Shown piece by piece: positions 9,745 to 17,857 of a stretch of DNA of 64,000 bases; positions within the stretch are counted from its first letter, which is position 1; each line of letters starts with the position of its first letter. The DNA comes from Zemynaea arenosa (GTDB lineage Bacteria > Pseudomonadota > Gammaproteobacteria > Burkholderiales > Burkholderiaceae_D). The DNA lies in assembly GCF_004614185.1 (NCBI RefSeq), contig NZ_SPVF01000128.1:1-64000 (forward strand). Reading direction: 5' to 3'. Both the position numbers and the translations under genes were made by a program. The notes beneath the pieces are model-generated. The model did no database searches. It was given only the letters and a program-made list of their open reading frames with translations, and was not told the DNA's origin.

Positions 9745-11250
9745 TTAGTCCGGCAAGCGGCGGTTGATTTCCAGCGCCTCGTCCATGTTCTCGATGAGGA
9801 GGTGCACATAGGCTGGATCGAGGTGGTGCCCGGCCACTTCCTTGAGGTGGCCGATGACCTGCTCGACCGGCCAGGCATCCTTGTAGCAGCGCTTGTGCAT
9901 CAGGGCGTCGAACACGTCGGCCACCGCGACGATGCGCGCGTACTTGTGGATGTCCTCGCCCTTGAGCCCTTGCGGATAGCCGGTACCGTCGTAGCGCTCG
10001 TGGTGCTGGTGCGCGATCACCGCGGCCGCCTTCAGGATCGGGCGCTGCGAGCCATCCAGGATCGACAGGCCGATCTCCGGGTGCTTCTTCATGATCTCCC
10101 ACTCTTCGGGCGTCAGCTTGCCCGGCTTGAGCAGCACCGCGTCCGGCGTGCCGATCTTGCCGATGTCGTGCATCGGCGCGGCGTGCATCAGCACCGCCGT
10201 TTCGTCTTCGGAGAGGCCGGACTTCTCGGCCAGCAGATGGCACACCTGCGACATGCGGCGCACGTGGTTGCCCGCCTCGTTGGAGCGCGACTCCACCACG
10301 TCGCCGAGGCGCATGATCAGCTCCGCCTGGGTATCGGTGATCTCCTGCGTCAGCAGGATGTTGTCGAAGGCGATGGCCACGCCGGAGCAGAACACTTCCA
10401 GCAGCTGCTGGTCGATCTCCGAAATCTCTTCCACGCCCTTGAGCACCAGCAGCGAGGCCTTGCCGCTCTGGTTGGGGAAGTAGCCGACATACACGTCGCC
10501 ATACAGCTGCGAGATGCGGTTCTTGCGCGCTTCGTCCAGCTGCGCCAGCAGTTCGGGATGGATCAGCGTGTCGTCCATGTCGCCGATCTTGGCCAGCACT
10601 TCGTACTGCTGCTCGCCGGCGATGACCGACGCTCCGGCCACGCGCACCAGCATGCTCTGTTCGAGGCGCAGCAGCGCCACCACCTGCTGCAGCAGGCCGT
10701 TGGCGAAGTCCTTCAGGCTGCGCTGCTGGAACAGGTGCGAGGAGGCGGCAATCACCCGCTCCAGGCCCTCGCGGTAGGTGGCCTGCGCGTGGCGCGCTTC
10801 CTCGACCTTCATGATGTCGCGGTAGGCGCGCAGCGCGGCGAAGGTGGTGGTGAACAGCTTGGTGCGGTCCAGCTCCGTCTTTTCCTTGTAGTCGTTGATG
10901 TCGTAGTCGACGATCACGCGCTCCTCGGGCGCCTGGCCCGGCTGGCCGGTGCGCAGCACGATGCGGGTGAACTGGTTGTCCAGCTCCTGGCGCATCCAGC
11001 GCGCCACTTCCAGGCCGCTGTCTTCCTTCTCCATCACCACGTCCAGGAACACCAGCGCGATGTCCTTCTCGCGCGCCAGTACCTGCTTGGCTTCCGCGCC
11101 GCTGTAGGCGTGCAGGAAGGACAGTTGGCGGCCGTCGAGGCGGAAGCGCGACAGGGTCAGCTTGGTGATGTCATGGATATCGGGCTCGTCATCAACCAGC
11201 AGGACTTTCCAGGGAGCGAGCTTCGGTGCGCCAGAGGACAGGAAGGACAT
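9745..11250 (-). CDS. Response regulator with DUF3369 and HD-GYP cyclic-di-GMP phosphodiesterase
   Basis: A 501-residue protein. The receiver domain (about residues 12-140) has the acidic pair in LLVDDEPD and phosphoacceptor Asp70 in VFLDVVME. A DUF3369 sensor-like region (about 160-310) follows. The C-terminal HD-GYP domain (about 320-490) carries HDIGKIGTPD and HHERYDGTGYP intact, so degradation of cyclic di-GMP is expected. Receiver-DUF3369-HD-GYP proteins are an established family. It faces the GAF-GAF kinase across a 278-base gap that contains a small hairpin around 9489-9508 and no gene I can support. Together with the upstream GGDEF protein it makes a cyclic-di-GMP turnover block. Confidence 0.9.
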   Translation of the reverse strand: MSFLSSGAPKLAPWKVLLVDDEPDIHDITKLTLSRFRLDGRQLSFLHAYSGAEAKQVLAREKDIALVFLDVVMEKEDSGLEVARWMRQELDNQFTRIVLRTGQPGQAPEERVIVDYDINDYKEKTELDRTKLFTTTFAALRAYRDIMKVEEARHAQATYREGLERVIAASSHLFQQRSLKDFANGLLQQVVALLRLEQSMLVRVAGASVIAGEQQYEVLAKIGDMDDTLIHPELLAQLDEARKNRISQLYGDVYVGYFPNQSGKASLLVLKGVEEISEIDQQLLEVFCSGVAIAFDNILLTQEITDTQAELIMRLGDVVESRSNEAGNHVRRMSQVCHLLAEKSGLSEDETAVLMHAAPMHDIGKIGTPDAVLLKPGKLTPEEWEIMKKHPEIGLSILDGSQRPILKAAAVIAHQHHERYDGTGYPQGLKGEDIHKYARIVAVADVFDALMHKRCYKDAWPVEQVIGHLKEVAGHHLDPAYVHLLIENMDEALEINRRLPD

Positions 11251-11411
11251 TGTTCGGATTCCGTTACCGTTATATGTACGCGCGTTCTGCCCGGCGCACG
11301 AATGAGTGTCTCAGTCGATTGTAGTATGAGACCTCTGCAATTAACAACCGGCAATAGAAATGTTTTCCTGCCCTTGCAACATGCGGTTTTGCCAAGATGG
11401 ATGACGAAAAG

Positions 11412-12143
11412 TCAGGTGTAGAGTTTCTGGCAGTTCTCGCACCAGAAACTGCGGCGCCGGGTGCGGCCGAGCAAGCCTTTCTGGAAGGGGATATGGCAGC
11501 GCGGGCAGATGGACTGCTTGTGGGCCAGCCAGTGTTTTTTCAGGACATACTGCTTTTTCCATTCCAGGAAATCGAAACTGTAGGTCCGCGCCTGCTCGAC
11601 CAGCGCCCGCAGCTTGGGCGCGGGCAGGGCGCCGATCGTCGACAGCGGGTGCAGGCGGATACGGAACAGCACCTCGTTCTTGATGATGTTGCCGACGCCG
11701 GAAAAGATCGCCTGGTCCAGCAGCGCGTCGCAGGCGGCCAGGTCCGGCTGGGCGCGCAGCTTCTTGCGGGCGGCCTTGGGGTCCCAGGCCTCGGACATCA
11801 CATCGGCCGCCCAGTCGTACTCGTCCAGGTCCACATACTTGATCTGGCAGGCGTAGAAGTTCAGCTCGCCGCCGTCATCGAACTCCAGCGCCAGGCGCGG
11901 CGGCGGCTTCTCCTTGCGCTCGTCGATGCGGTAGCTGCCGAACAGCAGGAAATGGATGCGGATGGTGTACAGCGGCGTCTGGATCAGGAAGTGCTTGCCC
12001 CAGCTGCGCAGTGCCAGCACCGGCATGCCCTCCAGCGCCGGGATGTCGATCGCGCGCGCGTTGCCGGAGGCACGGACGATGGTCTGGCCTTCGAAGCGGG
12101 CCGCTTCTTCGCGCAGGATGTAGAGGGAAGGTCCTTCAGGCAT
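11412..12143 (-). CDS. nei: Formamidopyrimidine/endonuclease VIII-type DNA glycosylase
   Basis: A 243-residue protein beginning MPEGPS, where Pro2 and Glu3 are the catalytic residues of the Fpg/Nei family; the MPEG form is closer to Nei than to MutM (MPELPEV). A helix-two-turn-helix region (FSGVGNIIKNEVLF) and a C-terminal zinc finger (CPRC, then CENC) complete the fold. It excises oxidised bases and cleaves the abasic site. Its length is a little short for Nei, as in many Nei-like proteins from this group. It stands alone between a regulator and the DUF3016 cluster. Confidence 0.87.
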   Translation of the reverse strand: MPEGPSLYILREEAARFEGQTIVRASGNARAIDIPALEGMPVLALRSWGKHFLIQTPLYTIRIHFLLFGSYRIDERKEKPPPRLALEFDDGGELNFYACQIKYVDLDEYDWAADVMSEAWDPKAARKKLRAQPDLAACDALLDQAIFSGVGNIIKNEVLFRIRLHPLSTIGALPAPKLRALVEQARTYSFDFLEWKKQYVLKKHWLAHKQSICPRCHIPFQKGLLGRTRRRSFWCENCQKLYT

Positions 12144-12280
12144 GCTGTATGGTGCGGGCGTTTCGCGGGCTGTGCAGTGCGGTTCCTAACGGATCTTGGC
12201 ATTAAATTATGTCAATACACGCAAAGTTGTCGATTAAGCATATACTGCGCGGTACCATCCACCCTTAAGAGGACTCCACC

Positions 12281-12766
12281 ATGCGCCGTCTTCTCTCCAC
12301 CGCGGTTGCCATTCTGCTGGCGTTCACCTCTGCCGGCGCGAGCGCCGGGACCGCCAGCATCCAGTTTTCGAATGTCGACACGTACACCGATTTCCCTAGC
12401 TGGGAAAAGGATCGCGACGATTTCCTGCAGCAGATTGGCGCACAGTTCATCAAGCGGGCGGGTGACCGGCTGGCGGCTAATGAAGAGCTGAAGATCGAAA
12501 TCCTCCAGTTTGACCTGGCCGGGATTATGGTGAAGAGGAATGCGATCGAGCGGCGCCTGATCAATTCGAACGACTGGCCGTCGTTCCAGCTGCGCTTACT
12601 GCTGCTGCGCGACGGGGTCGTGGTGGACAAGGGTCTGGACAGCATGCAGGGCATGGACAAGGTGTCGGGACACATCCGCTACGTAAACGACGACCCGCTG
12701 CGCCTGGAAAAAACCATGATCGACCGCTGGTTCACGGATCGTTTTCCCAAGCGCCAGGGTTCCTGA
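12281..12766 (+). CDS. DUF3016 family exported protein, copy 1
   Basis: A 161-residue precursor with a signal peptide cut near AGASAG, followed by a DUF3016-like domain. The motif set is shared with the next two genes: F.SW/TW.DRDD.L near the N-terminus, LKIEILQFDLAG, a DWPS segment, and the C-terminal DDPLRLEKTMIDRWF. This copy is the most divergent and has fewer charged or Gly residues around the central loop. DUF3016 has no established function. TATACT at 12241-12246 may be a -10 element, but no good -35 is visible. Confidence 0.8.
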   Translation: MRRLLSTAVAILLAFTSAGASAGTASIQFSNVDTYTDFPSWEKDRDDFLQQIGAQFIKRAGDRLAANEELKIEILQFDLAGIMVKRNAIERRLINSNDWPSFQLRLLLLRDGVVVDKGLDSMQGMDKVSGHIRYVNDDPLRLEKTMIDRWFTDRFPKRQGS

Positions 12767-12861
12767 GCGCCCTAACAATCTGATACAAATCGCGGCGCCG
12801 CTGTCACACGGGGCCCCCACATTGGGCGTATAGTGAACAGACCAAGCGTAAGGAGCGTGAT

Positions 12862-13341
12862 ATGAAGAAGATGCTGACGATGCTGGCCGGAGCCACGCTG
12901 GCTCTGGCATCCGTGGCGGCGAGTGCCGGAACCGCGAGCGTGACCTTTGTCCATCCGGAGCAATACAAGGATTTTCCGACCTGGGCTGACGATCGCGAGG
13001 AACTGCTGAAGGAAATGGCCGGCCATTTCAACAAACGCGCCCGCGCGCTGCCCGCCAACGAGGAGCTGCGCGTGGAGGTGCTGGCGGTCGACCTGGCCGG
13101 GCGGCTGCGTCCCAGCCCTCTGCGCATGCACGAGATCCGCGTGATCCGGCCGATCGACTGGCCGACCATGCAGGTGCGCTATACCCTGCTGCGCGATGGC
13201 GCCGTGGTGGCGCAGGGCGAGGAGCTGCTGCGCGACATGCAGGCGGTGAGCCGGGCCAACCGTTACTTCTCCGATGACCCGCTGCGGTATGAGAAGATGA
13301 TGATCGACGACTGGTTCAAGGACCGCATCAGCATGCGCTGA
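12862..13341 (+). CDS. DUF3016 family exported protein, copy 2
   Basis: A 159-residue paralogue of the preceding gene with its own signal peptide (MKKMLTMLAGATLALASV, cut near SAG). The core contains FPTWADDREELLKEM, LRVEVLAVDLAGRL and DDPLRYEKMMIDDWF. AAGGAGCG just before the ATG and a TATAGT (12829-12834) suggest it may have its own promoter rather than depend only on copy 1. It is likely periplasmic. Confidence 0.82.
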   Translation: MKKMLTMLAGATLALASVAASAGTASVTFVHPEQYKDFPTWADDREELLKEMAGHFNKRARALPANEELRVEVLAVDLAGRLRPSPLRMHEIRVIRPIDWPTMQVRYTLLRDGAVVAQGEELLRDMQAVSRANRYFSDDPLRYEKMMIDDWFKDRISMR

Positions 13342-13368
13342 GCGGCGGGACCGGGCTAAGGACCGAAC

Positions 13369-13863
13369 ATGACACCAACCCGAATTTCCCTGGCCCTCGC
13401 GGGCCTTTTTTCTTTGGCGGCGGCTGCTCCGGCGCGTGCCGGTGAAGCCGTCATCACCTACGTCCACCCGGAGACCTTCTTCGACCTGCCGTTCGCGACC
13501 TGGGAGCGGCAGGACATGCTGAAGAACGTGGCTGACCATTTCATCACGGAGGCGCGCCTGCTGCCGCAAGGGCAGGAACTGAAGGTGGAGGTGCTGGACT
13601 TCGACCCCGCCGGGCGTCTGCACCCGAGCTTCCGCGGCGGGAGCGAGATCCGCGTCGTGACCGGCCGCGCCGACTGGCCGCGCATGACGGTGCGTTATAC
13701 CCTGACCGGCAACGGCCAGGTGCTGGCCAGCGGCGAGGACCAGCTCTCCAACATGAACTACCAGATGCGCATCAACCGCTACTGGGACAGCGATCCGCTG
13801 CGCTACGAGAAGCAGATGATCGACGACTGGTTCAAGCAGCGCTTCAACATCGCTTCCCGTTGA
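13369..13863 (+). CDS. DUF3016 family exported protein, copy 3
   Basis: A 164-residue paralogue with a signal peptide ending near APARAG. It has the family core LKVEVLDFDPAGRLHPSF and the C-terminal DSDPLRYEKQMIDDWF, and is closest to copy 2. Only 27 bases separate it from copy 2, so the two are probably cotranscribed. The third copy begins the mature part with EAVITYVHPETFFDL, matching the usual start of DUF3016 proteins. No function is established for the family. Confidence 0.82.
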   Translation: MTPTRISLALAGLFSLAAAAPARAGEAVITYVHPETFFDLPFATWERQDMLKNVADHFITEARLLPQGQELKVEVLDFDPAGRLHPSFRGGSEIRVVTGRADWPRMTVRYTLTGNGQVLASGEDQLSNMNYQMRINRYWDSDPLRYEKQMIDDWFKQRFNIASR

Positions 13864-13878
13864 CCTGATCGAGCGCGC

Positions 13879-13907
13879 AAAAAAAGGCCCGGACCGCAGT
13901 CCGGGCC
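13879..13907 (-). terminator. Intrinsic terminator of the sigma-factor operon
   Basis: GGCCCGGAC and GTCCGGGCC (13886-13894 and 13899-13907) form a perfect 9-bp stem with a four-base loop. Read on the minus strand it is followed by seven U. It lies about 50 bases after the stop of the coiled-coil gene and may also end the DUF3016 transcript from the other side. Confidence 0.85.
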
Positions 13908-13956
13908 AACAGGTTAACCCTGCATCGCTTGCCCTACGATTTCTTCCGGGCGGTGC

Positions 13957-15033
13957 TTACTTCGCTTTCAGCTCCGCCAGCACATCTTTCACCGCATAGT
14001 CGGACGGCACGGTGAACAGCGCCGCCGCCGGCTCCTCGCGCTTGAGGTTCTCCAGCTTGAACACCCGGTCGCCCGAGCGCGGGTCGCTGTGCTTCGAGTA
14101 GACGGTGATCTTCAGGTCGGGCGCGTACCAGGTCTCGTCCGAGACCACGATCGCATTCTTGTTGCCCACTTCGCCCGCCGGGATCTCATAGCTGCGCAGC
14201 TTGCCCTCGGCCTTGACGCCGTTGAAGTCGCGGGTGCCCAGGTCTTTGGTGGTGCGGTTGCGCATGAAGCGCGAGTCGCCGAAGGCGTTGGCGATGGCCG
14301 GGCCGATGCGCTGCGCGATCTCCGCCGAGCGGACGTCAATGTCCTTGGCCACGCGCACCCGGATTTCCTCGCTCAGCTGGCGCGCGCGCTCGGGGCTCAT
14401 GTAGTCGCCGCGGTGCACGCGCTTGACCACGATCTCCTCGTCCGGCCCCAGTTTGCCCTCGCGGCGCAGCTGCTCGGATTTCTCACGCGCTTCCTCGCGC
14501 GCCTTCTCGGCATCGGCGCGGGCCTGCTCGGCCTTCTCGCGCGCTTTTTCGGCGCTCTTGCGCGCGGCCTCGGCGCTCTTGCGGGCGGCCTCCATCGCCA
14601 CGCGCGCCTTTTCGGAGGCCAGGCGGTGCATCTCGGAGCTGTCGTTCGGTACCTTGGTCGCGGTCTTCTCGGCTGGCTTCAGGATCCAGGTCGAGGTGTC
14701 GTCGCGAATGATGACGGTCTCGCTGCCGCTCCTCTCGTGCACTTCCTGGCGGGTGCGGCCGGCCGAGTCGCGGTAGGTCATGGTCACGACCTTGCTCGTG
14801 ATCTGGTTCCCGTCCGGGAGCGACTGGCTCGACTCGCTGACCATCTGCGCGCTGTACGGCGCATTCTTGATGTTGCGGCCGTGGATGCGCAGGCCTTCAT
14901 CGAATACGGTGAGGTTCGGGGTCTCGATGCGAACCAGCTTGCGCGGTTCGCTGTCGGCGGGCGCCTCCTCGGCCAGGGCCGGTGCGAACAGGCCGGCCAG
15001 CAGTGCCGCTATGAGCAGGTGTTTGGTCTTCAT
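13957..15033 (-). CDS. Exported coiled-coil protein downstream of an ECF sigma pair
   Basis: A 358-residue precursor with a signal peptide (MKTKHLLIAALLAGLFAPALA). The mature protein has an N-terminal beta-rich part (about residues 30-125), a long Ala/Glu/Lys/Arg heptad region (about 138-195, with ARKSAEAARKSAEKAREKAE) predicted as a coiled coil, and a C-terminal globular part with DETWYAPDLKITVYSKHSDPRSGD. The C-terminal half resembles periplasmic proteins often found beside ECF sigma/anti-sigma genes. It follows the membrane protein gene by 84 bases on the same strand and ends at a strong terminator. Its function is unknown; it could be the envelope sensor or the effector of the module. Confidence 0.75.
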   Translation of the reverse strand: MKTKHLLIAALLAGLFAPALAEEAPADSEPRKLVRIETPNLTVFDEGLRIHGRNIKNAPYSAQMVSESSQSLPDGNQITSKVVTMTYRDSAGRTRQEVHERSGSETVIIRDDTSTWILKPAEKTATKVPNDSSEMHRLASEKARVAMEAARKSAEAARKSAEKAREKAEQARADAEKAREEAREKSEQLRREGKLGPDEEIVVKRVHRGDYMSPERARQLSEEIRVRVAKDIDVRSAEIAQRIGPAIANAFGDSRFMRNRTTKDLGTRDFNGVKAEGKLRSYEIPAGEVGNKNAIVVSDETWYAPDLKITVYSKHSDPRSGDRVFKLENLKREEPAAALFTVPSDYAVKDVLAELKAK

Positions 15034-15117
15034 GATGGTCCTCTTGGTGAATACAGGGTTACTACAGGGCCCGTGCCTCCACGGGAACGGGGTTCGAATC
15101 GAATTGGGTTCAGATCG

Positions 15118-15660
15118 TCATTCCGCGCTGGTCAGGCGCAGCGCCAGCGGCTTGCCGTCGGCGGAGACCAGCATCTCGGCGCGCACCATGTCGCCCGCCG
15201 ATTCCGGCGACACCGGCAGCCCGGCCGCAGCCAGCGCGGTGCGCGGCAGCTCGGTCTCGACCACCTTGGCATCCGGCGCCGCCTGGATCGACTCCAGCGA
15301 ATCGAGGGCAATGAAGGCGACGCCGTTGTCGCGCTGGATCAAGGGAGCCGCTGCCTCGCCGACCACTCCGGTCTGCGAGTGCAGCGACAAAAGGAACACC
15401 AGCGCCAGGGCCACCGTGCTGCCCACGCCACCCAGCGTGCCCCACTGGCTGCCGGTAAAGCGGTGGTACCAGCGCCGCTTCGGATACTGCCTGGCGAAAG
15501 CCTGCAGCAGCTCCTTCTCCACCCCCGGCGGCGCGTTGTGGCCGGACAGTTCGGTGCGCAGCAGGTCCAGATGCAGGCGCATGGTCGAGTCGTCGTAGCC
15601 ATCGGGCAGGTCGTTGGGCGTTGCGCCGTAGGTCGTATTCGTCGAATTCGTCGTAGTCAT
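15118..15660 (-). CDS. Single-pass membrane protein, putative anti-sigma factor
   Basis: A 180-residue protein with a cytoplasmic N-terminal part of about 70 residues, one membrane helix (WGTLGGVGSTVALALVFLLS) and a periplasmic C-terminal domain. It starts 10 bases after the sigma-factor stop and on the same strand, which is the usual position of an anti-sigma gene. It lacks an HxxxCxxC zinc motif, so the assignment rests on topology and context. The ATG at 15660 was chosen because the upstream extension overlaps the sigma gene and is Arg-rich out-of-frame sequence. Confidence 0.65.
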   Translation of the reverse strand: MTTTNSTNTTYGATPNDLPDGYDDSTMRLHLDLLRTELSGHNAPPGVEKELLQAFARQYPKRRWYHRFTGSQWGTLGGVGSTVALALVFLLSLHSQTGVVGEAAAPLIQRDNGVAFIALDSLESIQAAPDAKVVETELPRTALAAAGLPVSPESAGDMVRAEMLVSADGKPLALRLTSAE

Positions 15661-15670
15661 GTTCTGTCCT

Positions 15671-16252
15671 TCATGCCGCGGCGGCCGCGGGGCCGCGCAG
15701 CTTTTTCGCCAGGGCCGCACGGCCGCGTGAGAGGCGCGAGCGCACCGTGCCGATGTCCACTTGGCAGATGTCAGCAATTTCGAGATAGGACATGTCGTGC
15801 AGCTCGTAGAGGATCACGCAGTCCCGGTAATGCGCCGGCAGCTGCGCCAGCGCGCGCCGCACGGCTTCAGCCTGTTCGTTGGCCAGGATCTTGTCCAGCG
15901 GGCCGGGAGCTTCGCCGTCCAGTTCCAGCTCGTCGTCGTCTTCGTCGTCTCCAGCCCGGGTCAGGCTGGCCATCCGGCGGCGCGGTTCCTCATGGCGCAG
16001 CACCAGGTTGCGGGCCACGCCGAACAGGAAGTTCTGCAGCTGGCCGCGCAGCGGGTCGAACACAAAGCTGCCGGTCAGGAGGCCCAGGAAGACTTCCTGG
16101 ACGATGTCGGCGGCCGTGTCGCCCGAACCGCAGCGCAGCAGGGCAAACCGGTACAGCGGGCCCTGGTGGCGCCGGTACAGGGCCTGGAAAGCCGCGGCTT
16201 GGCCGTCGCGCATCTGGCGCAGCAGGTCGATGTCGGTGGCGGTCGTGGTCAT
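15671..16252 (-). CDS. ECF-family RNA polymerase sigma factor
   Basis: A 193-residue sigma-70-family protein. Region 2 is seen in the helix YRFALLRCGSGDTAADIVQEVFLGLL and region 4 in ALAQLPAHYRDCVILYELHDMSYLEIADI followed by GTVRSRLSRGRAALAKKL. An acidic linker (DDEDDDELELD) separates them. The ATG at 16252 gives the normal ECF length; the longer frame upstream enters the dehydrogenase gene. Being first in a three-gene cluster with a membrane protein and an exported coiled-coil protein suggests an envelope-stress response. Confidence 0.9.
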   Translation of the reverse strand: MTTTATDIDLLRQMRDGQAAAFQALYRRHQGPLYRFALLRCGSGDTAADIVQEVFLGLLTGSFVFDPLRGQLQNFLFGVARNLVLRHEEPRRRMASLTRAGDDEDDDELELDGEAPGPLDKILANEQAEAVRRALAQLPAHYRDCVILYELHDMSYLEIADICQVDIGTVRSRLSRGRAALAKKLRGPAAAAA

Positions 16253-16297
16253 GGTCGTTATTGGTCTCTCTGACCGTATTGCGGCCAGAGTCCCGGA

Positions 16298-16304
16298 AAG
16301 TTCC
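16298..16304 (-). promoter_or_regulatory. Possible ECF-type -35 element (GGAACTT)
   Basis: GGAACTT on the minus strand, about 46 bases upstream of the sigma-factor start, matches the -35 core used by many ECF sigma factors and would fit autoregulation. No convincing -10 element lies at the expected 16-17-base spacing, so this is only a candidate. Confidence 0.25.
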
Positions 16305-16329
16305 AGTTTTTTTTCGACCTTTTTGGCGT

Positions 16330-17784
16330 TTACTTTTTGACTATCTTGTAAGCGCTGCCGTCCGAGGACAGCATGTATAGCTCCCCTTGGGCGTCCTGTC
16401 CAAACGAGACGATCTGCCCGATACCGGAAACACCCCAGTCGGTTGGCTGGGTCGCGCTGCCGCCCGCGTACAGGAAGCTGCGCAGGAAGCCCGCGCAGTA
16501 GTCGGAGTACAGATAATGGCCCGTGAGCGCCGGAATCGCATTGCCGCGATAGACGTAGCCACCGGTGATCGAACACACTCCGCCCGTCCCGTGACTGTAC
16601 TCGAACACTGGCGGCGTGAAACCGGTCGTGGAGCACGCGCTGCCTGAATAGCACCCGGTGCCTTCCATGACATTCCAGCCAAAGTTCAGGCCACCCTGGG
16701 TAGCGGAGACGATATCGACTTCCTCGCGCGCCGCCTGGCCGACGTCCGCGATGATCAGCTGCCCGCTGTCGAACGAGAAGCGCCACGGGTTGCGCAGGCC
16801 GAGCGCCCAGATCTCCCCGCGCTTGCTGGACAGGGTGGCGAAGGGATTGGAGGCCGGAATCAGGTACGGCGAGGTGACGGACGCCTTGCTCACGTCCAGC
16901 CGCAGCATCTTGCCCAGCAGGCTGAGAGGGTTCTTCGCATTGCCGTTCGGGTCTCCAGCGCCGCCGCCATCGCCGGTGCCGAGATACAGCATGCCGTCCG
17001 GCCCGAACGCGAGCTGGCCGCCGAAGTGGTTGGTGTAGGTCGGGTGCGCAATACGGATGATCTCGACCGCGCCGGTGCCATTGGCGATGTTGGGATTTCC
17101 CGAGACCGTGCGGCGCTCGACCACGATGTCGTGATTGGCGTCGATGAAGTAGATGTAGAAGGCACCGCTGGTGGCGTAGTCCGGCGCGAACGCCATCGAG
17201 AGCAGGCCGCCTTCGCCGCCTGTGTACACGCGTGAACTGACGTCCAGGAAGGGCGTGGCCAGCACCGCCCCGTTCTGCACCACGCGGATGCGGCCCGGGC
17301 GCTCGACCACGAACTGGCGTTCGTCGCCGGCGGGCGCGGTCAGGTAGACCGGTGCATCGAGCCCGGTCAGGTAGCGGGATACGCCCAGCGCCAGGGCCAC
17401 GGGACTGTACGTCACATTGACGGTGGCGGTGGCGCCGCCGTTCACGGTGACAGTCTGGCCCGCGCTCGCGGGGACATAGGTGGTGGTGCCCACGGTGACG
17501 CTGTTGGCCGTCACGGTGTAGCTGCCCGCCGCCAGGCCAGTCAGCGTGTCGCCCTGCGTGAGGTCCTTGGCGTACCCCCCGGGGCCGGTGATGTGGAGCG
17601 CCGGCGCCACACCCGTAGGCAGGCTGGCCACCGTGACCGCCAGGCTGCCCGTGGTGGCGGGCGGAGGCTGGGTGACCGGGCCGCCGCTGCTGCCGCCACC
17701 TCCGCCGCAGGCACCGAGGGCAAGGGCCAGGGCGACTGCGGCGGCCAGGGCCAGTTGCTGGAGAGGGGAGCGGGAGGTCTTCAT
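16330..17784 (-). CDS. PQQ-dependent sugar dehydrogenase-like lipoprotein
   Basis: A 484-residue precursor with a lipoprotein signal (ALALGAC, then a Gly-rich linker). An Ig/PEGA-like region (about residues 45-130) precedes a beta-propeller of the glucose/sorbosone dehydrogenase family (about 135-480), with GLDAPVYLTAPAGD, GEGGLLSMAFAPDY, LYLGTGDGGGAGDP, LGLRNPWRFSFD and GLNFGWNVMEG. Such proteins oxidise aldoses using PQQ, though the exact sugar cannot be inferred. It is probably anchored in the outer membrane or periplasm. It ends 78 bases before the sigma-factor gene on the same strand. Confidence 0.85.
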   Translation of the reverse strand: MKTSRSPLQQLALAAAVALALALGACGGGGGSSGGPVTQPPPATTGSLAVTVASLPTGVAPALHITGPGGYAKDLTQGDTLTGLAAGSYTVTANSVTVGTTTYVPASAGQTVTVNGGATATVNVTYSPVALALGVSRYLTGLDAPVYLTAPAGDERQFVVERPGRIRVVQNGAVLATPFLDVSSRVYTGGEGGLLSMAFAPDYATSGAFYIYFIDANHDIVVERRTVSGNPNIANGTGAVEIIRIAHPTYTNHFGGQLAFGPDGMLYLGTGDGGGAGDPNGNAKNPLSLLGKMLRLDVSKASVTSPYLIPASNPFATLSSKRGEIWALGLRNPWRFSFDSGQLIIADVGQAAREEVDIVSATQGGLNFGWNVMEGTGCYSGSACSTTGFTPPVFEYSHGTGGVCSITGGYVYRGNAIPALTGHYLYSDYCAGFLRSFLYAGGSATQPTDWGVSGIGQIVSFGQDAQGELYMLSSDGSAYKIVKK

Positions 17785-17857
17785 CGCGATGGTCCTTGAG
17801 CTGGAGGTTGAACTGGAGCCGGCAGGTACGGGTGAGACGTCAGTGGATGGAAGGGCG

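Noticed and set aside
9802-11421. 539-codon plus-strand frame over the HD-GYP gene
   Set aside because: The minus-strand frame encodes receiver and HD-GYP motifs; this one has none.
14089-16380. 763-codon plus-strand frame over the sigma cluster
   Set aside because: It spans three genes of the other strand and has no domain or start signal.
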